A stretch of DNA of 64,000 nt, from positions 41,666,019-41,730,018 of the forward strand of contig CM049306.1 in NCBI GenBank assembly GCA_026874595.1, in the 5' to 3' direction. The stretch comes from Sipunculus nudus (lineage: Eukaryota; Annelida; Sipuncula; Golfingiida; Sipunculidae). Positions 46,291 through 58,717 of this stretch are shown here, one piece after another (position 1 is the first letter of the stretch; each line of letters opens with the position of its first letter). A model generated the notes under the pieces. That model was not told where the DNA came from and ran no database searches. It was given only the letters and a program-made list of their open reading frames with translations. A program made the translations under genes and the position numbers.

Positions 46291-46481
46291 CCCCCCCCCC
46301 CCCCTCCTGATCCCAGTGCTGGATCCAGTGGGGGGGGGGGGGGGATAGGTTACAGCTGTACCCCCCCCCCCCCAAACCTCCAAGTGACTCTAAATAATAT
46401 AAAACTCCCCAAGGTGGCACTCTATAACCCTTTAACCCACTACCGCCTAGTTGCTGGCATGGGGGGGGGGGGGGGGGGGGG
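46291..46481. repeat. Alternating poly-C / poly-G tracts
   Basis: C14 at 46291-46304, G15 at 46330-46344, C13 at 46361-46373 and G21 at 46461-46481. Adjacent tracts are complementary and can pair; each strand can also form G-quadruplexes. Tract lengths are likely unreliable in the assembly. Confidence 0.9.
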
Positions 46482-49400
46482 CTGTTATACTAAGATCAAT
46501 GATTTTAGCGTACTCCTAGGAACAAATAAACCACGTACATTAAGTAAGCACTGATGTGTCACAAGAAATGTTACCTTTTAATATATGAGTTGCCATGATA
46601 ACCCTTTTGATGATACTTTATATTATATTATTTTACAGTAACTGTATATTATGATGTAATAGACACTTTCGCCGTTTGTGGCAGTAACCTTCATCTACAA
46701 GTCAAATTTATATAACTTGTATTTCGAAGAACGTATTGCACACTAAAAAAAAACAAACTGTCCCCATTACTCAAGTCTGATCACTTCCACCCAGCCTATA
46801 TCTTTCGATTACAGAAATAGCAAAAACAAAATTCTAACAGATCCCCCTTTGTTAATTTATAGGATGTTTTAGATCTTCAAGTTACATCTGGTCTGCCATT
46901 TCTTTGACATGTTTACCCTTTAGCCTTTTTAACTTTTCCGTGGAAATTACAGATAAAAAGAGCTGAGCGCTCAGGTAACGGAGCGAGGCGTGACCTCATC
47001 TATTGTTATCGTAGTAGAATTTGAATCGACGTCCAGGGCTGCAGAAAAAATGATTCATTCTAGTGTTTCCAAGTGGCGAATAAGGTTTGGGGAAACGAGC
47101 GACAGCCGATAACAGCCCAATTGCAAATCCATTCTATGAAAACTTGATGTGATATTAAATAAAGATTGTTTTGTAAATACCAATCCGTTCATTGCAAAGA
47201 TTTCGAAATATATGTATTTTATATATTTCTCTGAATCAGATGTCAATGGGACAAGCATCTCCGATTACAATAAAAGGCGCACGCATCACAACATGACCTG
47301 GAGGTCATGTTCTGTTTTTCTGCTGAATACCCCGTTTCTAACATTACGTCCGAATTCTTTACACCACATATGTTTTAAAATAACATGTTTTATTCAGGAC
47401 ACCATATGTCCCTATCCATTTACTTGTACAAACCTAATTTCAAAATGTCATTTGTAAAGTATGCGTTTCTTCACCAATTACCCCATCAGTGGTCTCTGTT
47501 TCTTTGGTTATAGTAATTTGCTAATCTCAAATTGATTAAAATCCTGGTTTGTAATTATAAGGTTAAAATTACATCAAACTCACAAAAGAGGAATCTTACA
47601 CACATGAAAAACATTCTTGACAATTTGTTTTTTTTTGTGCTAGTTGCTTAGAGAGAGACTAAAACACAACGCGATTAAAATAGAAACTACAATTAAAGCA
47701 TGATGGTTGGCAGAAAAAACCGTAGCCAACGGTGAGGTTATGTTCATTACAATGAACCAAAATGCCTGTAGGAATCACTTCTTACACATTTCAATGTTGC
47801 AGCGGAGGTAATTAAAACAGGATATTATCTGTAATTACCCACATTCAGTGCTTTTACGCGTTCATTTGTTCAGAATTAATGGTCATCGGGGACACATTTT
47901 AGATATCGTAAATTCTGGCCAGCGTAACAAGATCGGAATGTGTTCACTTCCAACAAGGACAGTGTCCAGAGGCTGGCTTGGCTGGTCCTCGTCTCGTTTT
48001 AATTAAATGTCATTGCTAGTTCAAGCATGATCCATCAGTCCCGTCGACAGCACGTGACCTCTCTTCCTGCGGTCATTCTTCAGACGCAGAAAGCTTTCAT
48101 GCCGTATCAAGGTTTGACCGGATTGCTGTTAAAGCCAGCCGGGGTCGCTAGAATTAAGTAGCTGTAATTTATGACTACTCATAACACCAAAGTTGCACAT
48201 TTCCGCGGCAATATCGGAGAAAATTGATGTAGGTGGTCATAATAATTCAAGGGGCCGCTTATATCATTGTCGTAGCTCATGCCTCAAGCTGTTTTTAAGC
48301 ATATTAACAGATAGTCGCGAAGGATACCCAGCCCATTTACAAACATGTGAACAGTTTTAATATACATGTTGCTGGCAATATTTATATAAGAAGAAAAAAA
48401 ATATCAAAGTGGAAGACAAATTAAAAATCCACAATTTCATTTAAAAAAAATGGAACAAATTATGAAAGGTAAAGGCGATAGTTTTGAATATGAAGAGCAC
48501 AAATCGACGTAATAATGAAAAGAGGGAAAATAAAGAAAATCTGACTGGATTAAGCAGATGAATTATTAATCATCCTTCGGAGAAATCCAGGTTTTTCGTT
48601 GACATACAGCATGTCACATCCGCCATTTTGAAATGATTACACTAGTAGCGCGGTCGGTATTGAGCTGGAAAAGTTATATATGTATTGTATGAATAATGTA
48701 GAGAGTTCTAAGCTGGCTGCCATATAGAGACTGCTCAACGGAATCCGACGTTTTCAGCAACCGCTAGGACGCCATTACTTTAGAGGAACACTCCTACTTA
48801 TACCCACCCAACTCTAAAGTCAAGTGTTAATTATTGATATACAGTAAAATCGTTCTTACGGGTTGGTTTACAAGAAATTGCGTAATGGAGGACAATTAGT
48901 GAAAACTTCAAAGTCATTTAAATGAGCTAGCATTTAAATTCGTTTTCATATGTATAAAAAACAACTGATCAACGAAATTGGACCACTTGTTAACTTTGGC
49001 TTTCCGCTTTTTTAAATGATTACCGAGGTATACATTTCATTACATCTACCGAGGTTTTCCCCGGCCTTCTCATCAAAGAGCTCAGCAGGAGATAATTAGG
49101 AAGGAGAGATACTAATTAACCATTACACATCAGGTTCTAGTTAGGATCAACACGTTTTGTAGAGAGATCGATTGGTTTATTAATCCCTAGCAACGTCGGA
49201 ATCAAAGGTACAAAATACATATGGCAAGTGGGCGGGGGTTGCTTCATTGACGCCACGAAGCCAATTACTTGTTGTTACAAGACACCCCGATTCTGGCTTT
49301 ACCAAAGTTAAAAAAAGAATGATTTTGGTAACCTCATTGGCTGTAACAGGCCAGTGGATAGAAAGCGGAAACAGCTATATGACCGGGCTTCTCGTGGGAC

Positions 49401-49599
49401 TTTGGGAATCGTTGATGCTAATCTCCTGTGGTTTAAAAAGTTCGTATAAAAAGGTAAAAAGGTTGGGGGTTTATAATCTGATATCACCAAAGGTGTTAGT
49501 CTCATCGGACTTTACACTTAACCTTCCTGGTCTTTCGGGCTTGTTCATTCTTGAATATAGCTTTTTTTTCGGTTTCCTGGGGAGCATACAACATTAGCT
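46482..49599. other. Intergenic, nothing recognised
   Basis: No protein family, RNA gene or clear repeat seen. The + frame 49247-49597 (116 codons) is unassigned and taken as chance. Confidence 0.5.
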
Positions 49600-49830
49600 C
49601 AGTAAAAGGATCGAGCTAGAACGTTATTCGTTGTGCATCTGCCTGCCGTCCATGACCAGTGCCTTTTCACTCCTGGGTCGAGGAAGTGGTCACCCTAATG
49701 GTAAAGATTTTGACAAGGTGTCCCAGCTGAGAAGGCGGTCTGAACGGGACACGAACCCTCAACCTTCATGTCACAAACCAGCGCCTTAATAACGCCTCCA
49801 TGTTCTACCATTTGCCTGTCCATGTGCTAG
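49600..49830 (-). repeat. Possible tRNA-derived SINE (other family)
   Basis: On the - strand, TGGTAGAACATGGAGGCG resembles an A box and GAGGGTTCGTGTCCCGTTC a B box about 35 bp later. A body follows towards 49600. Single copy here, so assignment is tentative. Confidence 0.35.
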
Positions 49831-50796
49831 TGAACCCATACGGTTATACAGGTACCGTGTTAAAACACAGGGGAAATGATATCTTCAACGTCGAAGTATA
49901 ACGTCAAGCTTTATCAGAGAATCGGATGGATGCGTACAAAGCATTTAAAGTGCACTTATTAATCAGGCAACATATATTAAGGCCGAATAGCACAACCTTC
50001 TGTCATCACGGACTAAAGCATCGACGGACGTATTCGTCTGACCATAGCCCTGGTCTCAGTATACCGTGCTGATCGACAAGGTGATCGACCGTATAGATCG
50101 GGAACTTACGCAAACAACATAATGAAAAAGTGATGAGGGGTTCAGGATACATTTTCGTGTACCAAGCAATTTCACCAGATAGCTTGATTTTCTTTAGTGT
50201 GCATGACCGTGGAAGGGGGGCGTTTATACCTGTTCCAGCTATGCGGGTGATCAAATGTTGTCCAAACAGGGCGGAGGGGGGTATATATCCCCCCGCTTTT
50301 AAGCAAGGGGGTGATGGTCATTGTGATTATCCTCCCCTGACATTCATATATATATATTATTATATATTTGAATTGGAATGATATATATCAATAAGGATTA
50401 CAGACTTTGGTTCCATTTATGAGTTTACTATGAAATATTACATATCTAAAAGTGGTTAAGAATTAACATGTATACTGGAAACAAAAATTCTTATTTTTTT
50501 TAAACCGTTTACTTAGTTGATATATAAATATATCTGAAATATATATAATATATATATATATTATATATACTTTGTCTAATTTCACTTTGTCTAATCATGA
50601 TTAAATTTTTCAATACAATCACTGGTATCCGCAGATTTGGGAGTTATTTCTGCATTTCATTAGCCTTGATCCTTCCATTATGATATTCATTTCTGTTGTG
50701 CAACTGATATTTCTAATTAGAATTAATGAGTATGTTGTGTTGAATTATCCTGAGGTGTTTACACACCCACCCACAGAAACAAACACACACACACGT

Positions 50797-50800
<4 letters not shown>
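49831..50800. other. Intergenic, nothing recognised
   Basis: AT-rich with AT-palindromic stretches near 50520-50570. Confidence 0.5.

Positions 50801-50864
<64 letters not shown>
50801..50864. repeat. (AT)n microsatellite
   Basis: About 32 AT units, preceded by a short CA tract. Shortly after (50894) AGTGGCGGATCCTGAGG resembles the GGCGGATCCAGG ends of some animal DNA transposons. Confidence 0.95.
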
Positions 50865-50867
<3 letters not shown>

Positions 50868-51089
50868 TTTAATTGCCTTGCTATATATTACCAGTGGCGG
50901 ATCCTGAGGGGACGTCCGCGGCAGGCACTTCCCAATTAAGCTGAAATATCTGTTTATTTTATTCAGTTATTTTCCCTAATTCCGTGATTCATTTTCACTT
51001 ATCAGTTTTTTTATTAATTTGTAGTTAGTTTTATTTAAGTTATCCACGGTTTATTACTTTCAAATTCAGCAGTCGAGTATAATTATAAA

Positions 51090-51230
51090 CAGCCGCAGAC
51101 CAGAGCGCCAGGCCCTGTTTAGGGTTGATCCTGAACAATCTCAAGCATTCCCTGCTGATGTCGGTACTCGAACTCACGATTTGTGAGTTAAGTCTTGTAT
51201 GCTGTCTACACTACAGACCACAGTATAATG
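51090..51230 (-). repeat. Possible tRNA-like SINE head
   Basis: On the - strand, GTCTGTAGTGTAGACAGC (A box-like) precedes CGTGAGTTCGAGTACC (B box-like). Only the head is recognisable. Could be chance. Confidence 0.35.
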
Positions 51231-51836
51231 CAGAGTTCAGCATCAGACTTCAACATTCCATAAATTTTAACCCGAACATTACATTTAAGAGATATAATAT
51301 TTTACAAATTATAAACATTGATGCACCTTTTCGCCATTCATATTGCAAATTGAAACAAATGAAATTTTATATCATAATTAATTTTTTCAAAAATGTAAAT
51401 ACGAAATATTGATCCGGTCTACAGTTTTACTACTTTATGCAGGTTCTGAGGAACAGAAAATTCTCATATGTTTTTTGTGAAAATTCCCTCTAATGTCCTC
51501 CTTGGTGTATTCAAATATTTCCTTTTATAGGAGGGGGGTTTCCCTCTCATACACCCTCGTGTACCTGTAATTAACATAGTTCATAATTGAAATTAAAACA
51601 TCTATATAATTAAAACGGAGTTGTTTTTTTTTTCTGGACCATAGTTTACCTATACTGCTTTCTATGATTTAGACTTTCTAATTTGGCACACGAATCCTCG
51701 GTGGGCTCTTCTAGGACAAGTTTGTTTTCTTGCTGGATTATGCCATATTAAGCTGCATAATTAATATTTTTAATATTTCCCTATTGGGTGCCCCTATTTC
51801 TTTCCGAAGAGCGTTTTGAGCGGTCACGCGGGTCCA
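51231..51836. other. Intergenic, nothing recognised
   Basis: AT-rich. Confidence 0.5.
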
Positions 51837-53800
51837 CTATAATTCCTATTGATCCCCATATCCATTATAACACCTCCAAGGGAAGTTTACTCCCTCGAAA
51901 GGAAGTAAAGGTTTTTAATCCAAAGACCACACGACTCCGCTTTCAATGCGAGGGCTTTTAAGTCTGGTTAACACTGGGGACTGAGACCGGTCATGCTTCA
52001 CTAATACGGGATTACCTTGCGAGTTGATGAACAAATACAGACGAATTGGCGGCTTCCACACGGGGTGTACAAAGGAGTGGTCTATTTTTCATGCCCCTTA
52101 TATAAGAGAGATTATGTTGTGATGATTCTAATTACATTCACTTTGGCAGCTGTTTGTTTCGCGTGTAAGAGCCCTCATCGCCTTATGTGTCTGTTTACAT
52201 TCTTCAACTGACAACTAAAAACATCGTTTTTCGTGATTTCCTCAAAGCTTATTTTTTTTCAACATGTCTTTCATAAGCGTTCACTTAATATAGTCATATA
52301 ATTTCTTCAAATTATTTTCACAGTGGGTGGCTTCTATATACAATAATTATATTTATTAAATAGTCATAACCAAGCAATGATGATGTCATACCCATGTTGT
52401 TTATCGCACTCAAACTTTGTACACAATATATATATATAGCTGACGTCTTTTTCCAAATATATTTCTTTATGTAATTTCTTGAATAGTACAATTTTCATTC
52501 TTTGCTAATATTTTTTAAGGAAGAGGTAAGAAAACCACATTAAAACAATGACGCTCAGCTTAATTTGACCGGGTGCTCATGTCTTTTATTGGTATATATC
52601 CTATGTGAGAAAAGCCTATGGCTAATGTTACTATGTTGTAAAACGGGTGGAATAAAAAAATGTATTATTTTATATTCTGTATTTTGACTTATATTATAAT
52701 AATTAAGTAATAATTAAGTAACTAATAATTAAGATTTAAGTGAATTAAGTAATAAATTACAGGACTCAAGTAGACATTCCAAGAACACCCCTGGATATTG
52801 CAATGGAAGGTTCCAAGAAAAATGGAAAATACAATTTGTGCTAAAAAAATCCCGTTTCTGGTCCGTAGCTCGCAGAATACAGGTCACGATGACCTTATTT
52901 CAGGTTTCCAAGGAAATTTTCAGGATCTCCCTGGATGTTATGTTATAAGAGTCCTGGTCTAATGTCTGTAACGTGTGCCCTGTCTGACTGGTAATCGCTA
53001 TAGCTCAGATGACTAACAGTAAGCTAAGCTAAGAATAACTCGCGAAAACTCTGGATTAGGTTTGCGACATTAGTCTCTATCAGCTAAATACAACATTGTT
53101 TATCCTATATGTATATATATATTTCCTGATTACGGGTAATTATGATTCTTGCGAGTGGCTGAACAAATAAATACGAATGGGTGGCTTCCACACGGGGACA
53201 AAGGATGTCATAATGATTTAAAAGAAAATATATATTGTGGTGATTCTTATCACCTCCAAAATGAAATGGACTATTGATGTCTTTACTCTAACCCTCTACA
53301 AATGTTCAGCAAAACATTTTCGCCTGTCACGCTTTTTCAGGAGGCGAACTGAATTATATCGCCTGTTAAGGAATTTTACTCTGTCAAAATGAAGTAAAGC
53401 TTTTAAATTCAAGCGCGGAACACATGTCCACATGAATCTTTTAATAGTGAGCACTTTTCCATTGAGTGGACACAAAGAGCTGAGACCCTTTACACGATCA
53501 CTGTTTTACAGGTTTACTGATCGTGTTTCACGATGTCGCCTGAGCTTCAACTAATACAAAGCATCTTTCATATAATTTTACAGTAGAATGCTTCTTTATT
53601 CAATTGATATATCCACGAAATTTCCCAAGAAATAAAGCTATCGGACCTATTGTTTTTTATCGGAAAAAAAACTTCTCACTTTAAACTTCGTACACCCTGT
53701 ATATGCTTCACGTCTCTTTCCAAAAATTATTTTTTTGTGTGATTTCTGGAATAGAATATTATTTCTTTCTATGTTGATATTTTGGGGGAGAGTGTTCCTG
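51837..53800. repeat. Diverged local segmental duplication
   Basis: Three blocks recur in the same orientation. GGCTTCCACACGGGG is at about 52049 and 53183. A block with TTTACTC and GAAGTAAAG is at about 51885 and 53373. A block with CTTTTTCCAAATATAT (about 52447) matches CTCTTTCCAAAAATTA (about 53713). Block order differs between the copies, so rearrangement followed duplication. No protein coded. Confidence 0.5.
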
Positions 53801-55340
53801 GAGAATTCTAGCAGAAGTCATCTTTATATCATACAAGTGAAACACATGACAAAAAGTTCCTGGAAAAAACCTTAGGATTAAAATATGCGTCGTTTAGTCC
53901 AGCTCATTACAAAAATATGCATCAGATAGAGCCGTCGATTTTCCACGCGTATATAAATAAAATCAAGTTTCCCTACTTTGATTACCTTTACACGTGCTCC
54001 AGTGTTGAAGATAGATGGACGCTACTGTTGTGATCTCAATATGCTATAGCTACTGCATTGTCAAGGACAAAATTGATGTGCCTGGTGATTGTGATGTGCC
54101 ATTATAGAAATGGCGCCGACCGATTTTATCCAAAACACAACTTACAAAAGGCAAAAAATATCGGTTGTGTGAAAATGCTTGTTAATCTGTCCGGGTATAT
54201 TTTTGGAAACAAGTCTGTGAGGGTTTTTTTTTCGTCGCAGGCGATTAGCCTATAGCTCCTGTTATAGAATAGATGACGTCATTATAATCAAACATTCTTA
54301 ACAATTGATTTAGTGGCAAAAAAGTACTGTGTTTCCATGAAATCTTCAATTATTGAGGAATTTAATATGAACTCCTCAAACACATTTGTCACTGCCGTTG
54401 CATGACTATGTAGAAAATTTCGCTATTATGCCAATGAAGGAGATTTTAAATAAAACTAGTTTCTAACCTTAACAGAATGTATGCCAGACTGCTATCTGAG
54501 CTGTTCCGTATAGCACCAGATCTGTTTAGTGATACTGATATTTGTGTGTGTGTGCGAGAGAGAGAGAGAATATACTAACTCAAGTGGTCTCACGCCTACA
54601 TGCATCACACATATGGGCCAATTATGTCTGAAAATGTTTCAGTTGATCAAATATTAAATTCCTTCAACTTGTGGTATCCACATGCATGGTTGTACCTGTA
54701 ACCGAAATAATGCGTTCCCTGTGGCATAAAAAAGTGATATGCTTACAAGACATACTTCAATATTGTTCAGTAGGCAATAGTGGAACAACGTATATTTAAA
54801 TTTTGAAAAATATTTAATCTTTACAAATGCTGCATGGTCCACGTTGGTCATATAGGTAAAGAAACACCGCTTTTGCGGTTTTAACCAAACAAGCTGCAGT
54901 CTAGACAATACATGTCTTAGTCATGATATTTGGCATTGGAGGCACTGGAATCTGAAATAACACCTGTGTCACTGACCGTATATACCGTGCCAAGGGTTCC
55001 GAGATGTTACTCTCAATGTCGTACCGATTATCCTTGGCGTGAGAGGCCGCGCATAATGCAAATTAATCTGGTTCGTCATACAAACCCGGTCAGAGACACC
55101 CTAATCAGGATGCGATTGTCAGGAAAGTGATGGACAGGCGCGGATCAAGGATTTTTTTTTTTTTTGCGCGGGGGTGGGGGAGGGGGGGGGGTTGACAACG
55201 GGTGTCATTGGGTGCTAAGTCCGAGTAATTTACCTTTCATGCATGAAATTGGGTTAAAAGGTCGGTGGTTGAGAGCGGCGGGGAAAATCGCGACCCCAAG
55301 GGTGTTTTCTTCATTATCAACTTACTACTTATTATGCAGT
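53801..55340. other. Intergenic, nothing recognised
   Basis: A GA/GT run near 54541-54570. At 55137-55190 GGCGCGGATCAAGGATTT is followed by T and G runs, similar in style to the GGCGGATCC ends noted at 50894. No gene. Confidence 0.5.
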
Positions 55341-55626
55341 GGAGCGTTGTGGTGTAATGGCAAAGGTGCCGGACTTGGGAACAAGCGGTACTGGGTTCGA
55401 ATCCCGTAGCTTCTCATTTCTTCGCTAGCATTACAACTTGGTACCAAATTTAGTGTCATCTGTGTATATGGCGGGCCCTGGCTACCTAAAACCCTTTGTG
55501 GGCACCGTGTATAGCGTCCCCAAGGAGCTACCACCGGGAAGATAATTGTAAAGTCTTCTGAGCCAGTTATTGGGAAGGAAAATTAAAACCTGCAACTTAA
55601 ACGTTAGATACACAGATAATTAATAT

Positions 55627-55630
<4 letters not shown>
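55341..55630 (+). repeat. tRNA-derived SINE, family B
   Basis: Head with A box TGGTGTAATGGCAAAGGTGC and B box CTGGGTTCGAATCCCG (about 55350-55408). The arms do not fold as a proper cloverleaf, so it is not a tRNA gene. A body of about 220 bp follows and ends in an AT microsatellite (55631-55658). Different from family A. Confidence 0.65.
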
Positions 55631-55661
<31 letters not shown>

Positions 55662-55700
55662 TATAGAATAAATAGTGCCCACATATATATATATATATAT
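55631..55700. repeat. AT microsatellites
   Basis: Two (AT)n runs at 55631-55658 and about 55684-55700, at the 3' end of the family B SINE. Confidence 0.9.
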
Positions 55701-56090
55701 TTACAGGGAAAATGTGGGAAATATGAGTCCGACACTTATGTAACGAGCGAGTTTATCATATATCATTCATATAATGGAGCGCTCGGAGAGTGACCGTAGC
55801 TTTGGAAACTTTACTTCGATGCGCAGTCTAAAAAAATGTGTTATTTGCAACAGAACTTTTGTATGACGCAGTCATGGAGGGATAAATAGTGTCCGTATGG
55901 AAGCCATCGCAGGTAAAATTCGCAGATAGTGACTGAGTCATCTCAGTTTTCAAACGCTGCTTGCTGTTATTTGCTACTGTTAGATATATGCTTTTTTTAA
56001 ACCTGTCCAACGTCTGCACAAGACGCATTTGCATGTTGGCAAATAAATTCTCCTTTGACTGGCAAAGCAAATTTTTTAATATTTATTTTG

Positions 56091-56483
56091 GTGAAGGTAA
56101 CCGCCTCCATTTTTATGCTCTCATATCTAACTCATGTTGTAAGTGTGTATATCTGCTGAGTTCCATTTCGGTTTGAGAATATATGACAGGGCGGTAGCAC
56201 ACGCTTCCCATCATATTTCTTTTTTTGTACCCTGGTGTCACCAACGCCCGGTGTCCACTGCCCCTGCGGGTCCTGGGTGTGTAATCAATCCCATTGCTGG
56301 CTCATAACACCGAGGAACCTCCCAAAGACGCACCTGTGGGACACAGCCTTCCATTATGCCTGCAGAACGCTCACCCTGGGTAGGGGCCGACCGTGAAAAT
56401 CTCATTCGCCTCGGTTGAGATTTGAGACTCACGACCTCCCGGCTTTAAGTCCTGTGCTCTACCCCTTAGCCACAGAAGCCGGT
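56091..56483 (-). repeat. tRNA-derived SINE, family A (copy 3)
   Basis: Read on -, ACCGGCTTCTGTGGCTAAGG starts the head, a B box-like GTCGTGAGTCTCAAATC follows, then the full body to GGAGGCGGTTACC. The B box is mutated. Confidence 0.8.
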
Positions 56484-57284
56484 CACAAACACTTTTTTTT
56501 TTTTTAAAATTGACTGTATCAACGTCCAGTTCCAGTATACGCTCCCGGGGCAGCGGAAATCTTGAGCTTCTAAAGAATCTAGGATATATGTAGTAGGCCT
56601 TTAGGCAAAGCGCTGTATAAAGAGCGTAGTTAAAGGGCCCAATCACCTATAAACCATGTTGAATTAACACAAAAAATACGGTCATCTCTTTGAAATAAAT
56701 TGGTATCTGCCTAAATTTCGCCCTGAAACCCTTGGCTTACTCCTGTACACGAGTGTTGAAAACAATGGACCGGGCGCGATGACAGATGTCAACATAAACA
56801 GCGCATGAGATGCCCTGACTTGGCCCCTGAAATGTAATACATGTTCCCGCTAGTTGAAACATCGCATGTTATCTGACGTGCATGCGATAAAACTGACCAC
56901 CGGCCATGTGGCCTTGTTATTGTAAACAGACAGACGTGGACTATGTTTGCAAACACGCAAAACCATAGCATGGTGTTAAACAGATTTAAAGAGAGGTACT
57001 GAGACCGTGTGCTGGGATAGTTTTGCCTTCGAAACTTTTGTATAACCCAAACTTTAACTGATAGTGTGAAAGATTAAAGTATTATATTGCTCCTGATTAT
57101 GTCCCTTTAAAGTAATGCAATTTGAGGAAAACCGATGGCAACAATTTATGTAATTTTTCATTATATGTGTACCACTAACTGTTTAGCAATACATAGGCAC
57201 CTTAATCTATGTAGGCAATGTCTTCGCAGGTGATTTTCTTAACAAATCATATATTGCTGCATTCGGATAGGAATAATGATGAAA
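56484..57284. other. Intergenic, nothing recognised
   Basis: No gene or repeat recognised. Confidence 0.5.
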
Positions 57285-57483
57285 TTCTGTGGCTCAGGGA
57301 GAGAGCAAAGGACTCATAGCCGGGAGATAGTGAGTTCGAATCGAAGACGAAACGGTGAGATTTTTTTTACATTCGGCCCCCAACCCAGGGTGAGTGCTTT
57401 GCAGGCTTTAATGGGAAGACCGTGTCTAACGGCCGTGTTTAACTCACAAAACGAGTGCCCCTTTATAGGGTTCCTCGGTGGTA
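57285..57483 (+). repeat. tRNA-derived SINE, family A (copy 4, 3' truncated)
   Basis: Head TTCTGTGGCTCAGGGAGAGA and B box GTGAGTTCGAATCGAAG, then the first half of the body up to TTCCTCGGTGGTATGA. The second half is missing. Less than 1 kb from copy 3 and opposite to it. Confidence 0.75.
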
Positions 57484-58666
57484 TGATAATTTTCACTCTC
57501 TATATTTTAAATCGAATTGCACCATTCTGACTAGTTAAAATTGTTCAACAGAACATTCACTGGATGGTATGAATGTTCAGTGTATGTACTTACCATTCAT
57601 CAAGTAAGGACATCAAATTGACATCTAATAAATTCCTGTTGTCAGTCGACGGAAAATGTTAAGACACACGCATGTTGTCTGCATATTAAAATTCCGAAAA
57701 GAGCGAAAAGCTTGGGTTCTTAGCCTAACTAAATGGATATCTTTCAGAAAAAGGTATATCCTTTCGACTTCGCACTCGTGGTAACCCGGTTTAGTACCTG
57801 TCAAACTGTTACGTGTAACTAAACTTTCATCCGGGTTCCACACGCAACCAACTGAACTGAAGAAAAAAAAGTCTTTAAATGATAATATTTGTAATAAACA
57901 AATCATTATATACAATATACACAAGAATACAAAAAGTTTAGGTTTACATAAAAGTCTGTCCAAGTGAGTCACCCATATTAATACAAACAAAATACTTAGC
58001 TTGAAGTGAAGTGAAGCAGGTGCGTCTCTAAATCAGTAAATCACATAGTGCGAGTACGAGTGCGAATACGACTCCTTGGGCTGCGTAGGAGCCGTTCACG
58101 GTTATAAGTCCATCCTCAAACGAAGCAAAGTCCAAAACCAGGCCTGGTGAGCACTACGACAGTTCAAATAATAATTGCAGACCATTCGGGAGCGAGCATG
58201 TGTTACTTTTATAGTCATACGCGACGTGACGTCGTACTGTTCACAAAAGAACAAGCTCCAGTTCATAAAAAAAGTCCACTGTTTGTCTGTTGTCTTCTGT
58301 AGTGTTACGCTTCAAAGCTCTCCGTTTGATTGTCCCCCTGTGTTCTCTTAGTGTCCTCACAACCGGTAACCTGTTGGAACCCCCGCCGTCATCACGGAAC
58401 CACATAACAAAACAATGGCCACCAAAGAAAAGCTTGTGATTCCAAACAAATTATATCCTGGAATTACAGACACTTTAGTTTTTATCTGACTTTCTCTTGT
58501 CATTCTCAGTTTAAATCGTTGCGTCTGTTCACTTTTGAAGAATCCACAGCAAATCAAGCAAACGGGATAGGCGCTTGAAATTTATATCTGTTTTACATTT
58601 AACCGTCGCCCTTATCACAGACCATTTTCATTAATTCAATCCCATTTGCAGGCGGTGGACGCAGGG

Positions 58667-58669
<3 letters not shown>
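57484..58669. other. Intergenic, nothing recognised
   Basis: The 121-codon - frame (57990-57625) has no recognisable protein. Confidence 0.5.

Positions 58670-58714
<45 letters not shown>
58670..58714. repeat. (GA)n microsatellite
   Basis: About 22 GA units. Confidence 0.95.

Positions 58715-58717
<3 letters not shown>

Noticed and set aside
49247-49597. 116-codon + frame as a membrane protein gene
   Set aside because: Hydrophobic but no recognisable family, and no conserved splice or promoter context seen.
55345-55412. Possible functional tRNA gene
   Set aside because: A and B boxes are present but the T stem and acceptor do not pair properly, and it is fused to a SINE-like body.
57625-57990. 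121-codon - frame as a gene
   Set aside because: Phe/Leu/Ile-rich translation of AT-rich DNA with no motif.
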